Below, one piece after another: positions 5,283-6,123 of a stretch of DNA of 6,123 bases (position 1 is its first letter; each line of letters opens with the position of its first letter). The DNA is from CAYXPR01 sp964467255 (lineage in GTDB: Bacteria > Pseudomonadota > Alphaproteobacteria > Rickettsiales > RGZB01), in NCBI GenBank assembly GCA_964467255.1, contig CAYXPR010000027.1, positions 1-6,123 of the forward strand, in the 5' to 3' direction. The notes under the pieces are model-generated. The model saw only the letters and a list, made by a program, of their open reading frames with translations. It searched no databases and was not told the DNA's origin. Made by a program: the position numbers and the translations under genes.

Positions 5283-5312
5283 AAACTATTTCAGCGCATA
5301 GGCACCAATAGT
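5281..5312 (-). terminator. Candidate terminator of the glycosyltransferase gene
   Basis: On the minus strand ACTATT (5307-5312) pairs with AATAGT (5285-5290), enclosing an inner GTGC/GCGC stem with loop CTAT. The hairpin runs into TTTTT (5281-5285). It starts 13 bases after the stop. The outer stem is AT-rich and an internal loop interrupts it, so it would be modest in strength. Its U-run overlaps the -35 box of the tRNA promoter. Confidence 0.4.
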
Positions 5313-5325
5313 CTCCGGCAACAAA

Positions 5326-6123
5326 CTATCTGCGCGATGAATCAAGCCGTTGCATAATCAGTTTGTTGACTTTTTCTCCCCATTGGTCCCAATTCAGGCT
5401 CTTATCATAGTGCTCTCGGGAAGCCCTGCACAGCCGATGATACTCCTGCGGCTTACTAAATATTTCGGCTATCTGCGCCGCATACTGCTCTCCCCTTGCT
5501 TCATAGGGCAAAACATAGCCATTCTGCGCGCGTTTCACGATGCAGCTCAGGCCGCCCGTATCTGAAACGATGCTTGGCACACCATAGGCATTGGCTTCGG
5601 CCACAACCATCGCGGCACATTCCGCACGGGAGGGCAAAATCAAGAACGACGCCTCCTTGTACAGGCGCTCCAACTTTATAACGTCTGAGGGTTTCCGTTT
5701 GTCCAACCGCCCCACAAATGTAACTTCTTTGTGACTAATTACGGCCTCAGGTACTGGCTCACCCACAATGGTCAGGTGCGCACTCAATCCCATTTTTAGC
5801 AACTCCTCAAGCGCCTCAACAGCTATATCTCCGCCTTTCCGCTCCCAATCCATGCTTATCAGCAATAGGTTGCATCGGGCGGTTTGTTTGGGTAGGCCAA
5901 TTTCTTTGATTGACGGCACAACGTCAATGTTCGCACCGAAGTGAACCGTTTCAATTTTATTTTTCGGAATGCCATAATGCTGCAATGTTCCGTTTGTCGC
6001 CCACTCATTTGACATCACCACAAGCCCAGCGTTTTCCAAGGCCCTTTTTTCGCTCTCGCGAATAAAGGCCGCCTGCTTAGGTAGTATGTTTGTAAACATC
6101 TCATAATACCCATCAAGCTGGGG
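5326..6123 (-). CDS. GT4-type glycosyltransferase, C-terminal part, 5' end outside the window
   Basis: The reading frame is open to the window edge, giving 265 visible residues; the first visible Met (6099) is probably internal. The fragment covers the end of the N-terminal Rossmann domain and the whole nucleotide-sugar-binding C-terminal domain of a GT-B fold, retaining family 4 enzyme. The donor-phosphate Arg/Lys is in MDWERKGGD (residues 91-99 of the fragment). FVGRLDK (136-142) follows. The EX7E motif is in PSRAECAAMVVAEA (E168 and E176), followed by GVPSIVSDTGG (181-191) and a loop NGYVLP (201-206). Such enzymes transfer sugars from UDP-, GDP- or ADP-sugars to glycans, lipids or metabolites at the cytoplasmic face. 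Donor and acceptor cannot be read from the sequence, and no other sugar gene is in the window. A full-length protein would be about 350-400 residues. The gene continues to the right, so its operon is not visible. Confidence 0.9.
   Translation of the reverse strand, partial: PQLDGYYEMFTNILPKQAAFIRESEKRALENAGLVVMSNEWATNGTLQHYGIPKNKIETVHFGANIDVVPSIKEIGLPKQTARCNLLLISMDWERKGGDIAVEALEELLKMGLSAHLTIVGEPVPEAVISHKEVTFVGRLDKRKPSDVIKLERLYKEASFLILPSRAECAAMVVAEANAYGVPSIVSDTGGLSCIVKRAQNGYVLPYEARGEQYAAQIAEIFSKPQEYHRLCRASREHYDKSLNWDQWGEKVNKLIMQRLDSSRR

Overview
The window reads as ordinary bacterial chromosome, and every gene in it lies on the minus strand. I place it tentatively in the Alphaproteobacteria. 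The pointers are an exact TTAA-N7-TTAAC motif (the binding site of the alphaproteobacterial cell-cycle regulator CtrA) upstream of the largest gene, a tRNA-Glu with discriminator base A73 and an encoded CCA, and a TTGACG-type promoter. No gene fixes the genus. I see no transposase, integrase, phage gene or CRISPR array.

In the direction of transcription (right to left), the window opens with the C-terminal 265 residues of a GT4-type glycosyltransferase (5326-6123, cut by the window edge). A candidate terminator follows, and its U-run overlaps the -35 box of the promoter for tRNA-Glu(UUC) (5152-5226). A roughly 290-bp AT-rich intergenic region (4862-5151) carries CtrA-like motifs, a perfect 13-bp palindrome and a single DnaA-box-like 9-mer. 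It leads into a gene with a strong ribosome binding site for an 869-residue protein that I do not recognise (2252-4861). That protein is cysteine-free and Ala/Lys/Asp-rich, with no signal peptide or membrane segment, and it ends at a strong intrinsic terminator (2170-2210).

Only 15 bases beyond the terminator U-tract a second, tightly packed group begins. It consists of an 82-residue unknown protein (1906-2154), a 98-100-residue unknown protein overlapping it (1607-1909, probable TTG start), a 263-residue unknown protein that appears to contain an internal duplication and a basic, AT-hook-like tail (763-1554), and the N-terminal 247 residues of a serine racemase/threonine dehydratase-family PLP enzyme (1-741, cut by the window edge).

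The two metabolic genes at the ends and the tRNA are conventional. The middle of the window, about 4 kb, encodes four proteins I cannot assign. I see no sequence evidence that these four form one system. The best leads are possible CtrA control of the 869-residue gene, its strict monocistronic layout, and the coupled small genes that follow.
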